DNA of 6,513 bases from Candidatus Melainabacteria bacterium. GTDB taxonomy: Bacteria; Cyanobacteriota; Vampirovibrionia; Obscuribacterales; Obscuribacteraceae. Positions 6,224-6,513 of this stretch are shown in pieces. Location of the stretch: positions 1 through 6,513 of the forward strand of contig PSRH01000127.1 of the NCBI GenBank assembly GCA_003175915.1. The letters are read 5' to 3'. Position 1 is the first letter of the stretch. Each line of letters begins with the position of its first letter. A program made the translations under genes and the position numbers. Below the pieces are notes generated by a model, which was not told where the DNA came from, ran no database searches, and was given only the letters and a program-made list of their open reading frames with translations.

Positions 6224-6494
6224 GCTTTATAAGCGCAGTGGCAATGTAATAAATGAGGGCGCCCACACTACCAAAGACAATCGCACCACCAGCATAGGCT
6301 TCGACGACACTCCAACGCACTTCAGCGGCATCGATAGTGGGATGGCTCCTGAAGTCATCCTCGACGCTCTGACCCCAGACATAGCCGCCGACAAAAAACG
6401 GTATCACGATAGACAAAAACAGGATCAGGTGTCCCTTAATCCATTGCCCAATGGTATTTGATTTCCTGCTAATCGAATGCATGAATATTGGCAA
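6216..6494 (-). CDS. Small protein with two membrane segments, unknown function
   Basis: This frame encodes about 92 residues with two hydrophobic segments, at roughly 22-41 (HLILFLSIVIPFFVGGYVWG) and 65-88 (EAYAGGAIVFGSVGALIYYI onward). A polar stretch of about 24 residues lies between them (QSVEDDFRSHP...). Both ends carry basic residues (Arg10, Lys11, Lys20 and the final KRD), so both termini probably face the cytoplasm with a short outer loop. I do not recognise the family. The start is uncertain: TTG at 6494, ATG at 6482, or a codon beyond the right edge, since the frame is still open there (FVPGQC before the TTG). None has a good ribosome site. The eight-base overlap with the RluE-type gene supports its being a real gene in the same operon. 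Confidence 0.6.
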   Translation of the reverse strand: MPIFMHSISRKSNTIGQWIKGHLILFLSIVIPFFVGGYVWGQSVEDDFRSHPTIDAAEVRWSVVEAYAGGAIVFGSVGALIYYIATALIKRD

Positions 6495-6513
6495 ACACTG
6501 CCCGGGAACAAAA

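Overview
The window is a stretch of ordinary bacterial chromosome with roughly balanced base composition. It holds seven open reading frames that look like real genes, plus the tail of another at the left edge. I see no transposase, integrase, phage module, CRISPR array, tRNA or rRNA. Nothing in the sequence fixes the organism. The non-ATG starts, weak Shine-Dalgarno sites and gene mix would suit a moderate-GC Gram-negative-type bacterium, possibly a non-photosynthetic relative of the cyanobacteria, but that is only a guess.

Left part (1-2325): a strong two-way terminator hairpin follows what is probably the 3' end of a + strand gene. Then comes a - strand AI-2E/PerM-family membrane protein. 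Across a 249-base divergent intergenic region lies a + strand regulator of the NrtR type, with a Nudix domain fused to a winged helix. A perfect 15-base inverted repeat sits just downstream of a plausible promoter for the membrane protein. A second hairpin overlaps the stop of the regulator.

Middle (2326-4216): two + strand genes of unknown function are 6 bases apart and almost certainly co-transcribed. The first encodes a soluble domain I do not recognise, a long coiled coil and a C-terminal membrane anchor. The second encodes an exported protein made of HEAT-like repeats. This pair is the least explained part of the window.

Right part (4229-6513): a - strand run reads leftward from the right edge. 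It comprises a small protein with two membrane segments, an RluE-type 23S rRNA pseudouridine synthase overlapping it by 8 bases, and a 12-helix MFS transporter 33 bases further on. This run converges on the HEAT-repeat gene with only 12 bases between the stop codons and no visible terminator.

No pathway links all the genes. The NrtR-like regulator would suggest control of NAD metabolism, but no NAD gene is in view. I found no convincing sign of a wholly new system. The best leads are the tail-anchored/HEAT pair and the inverted repeat in the divergent promoter region.
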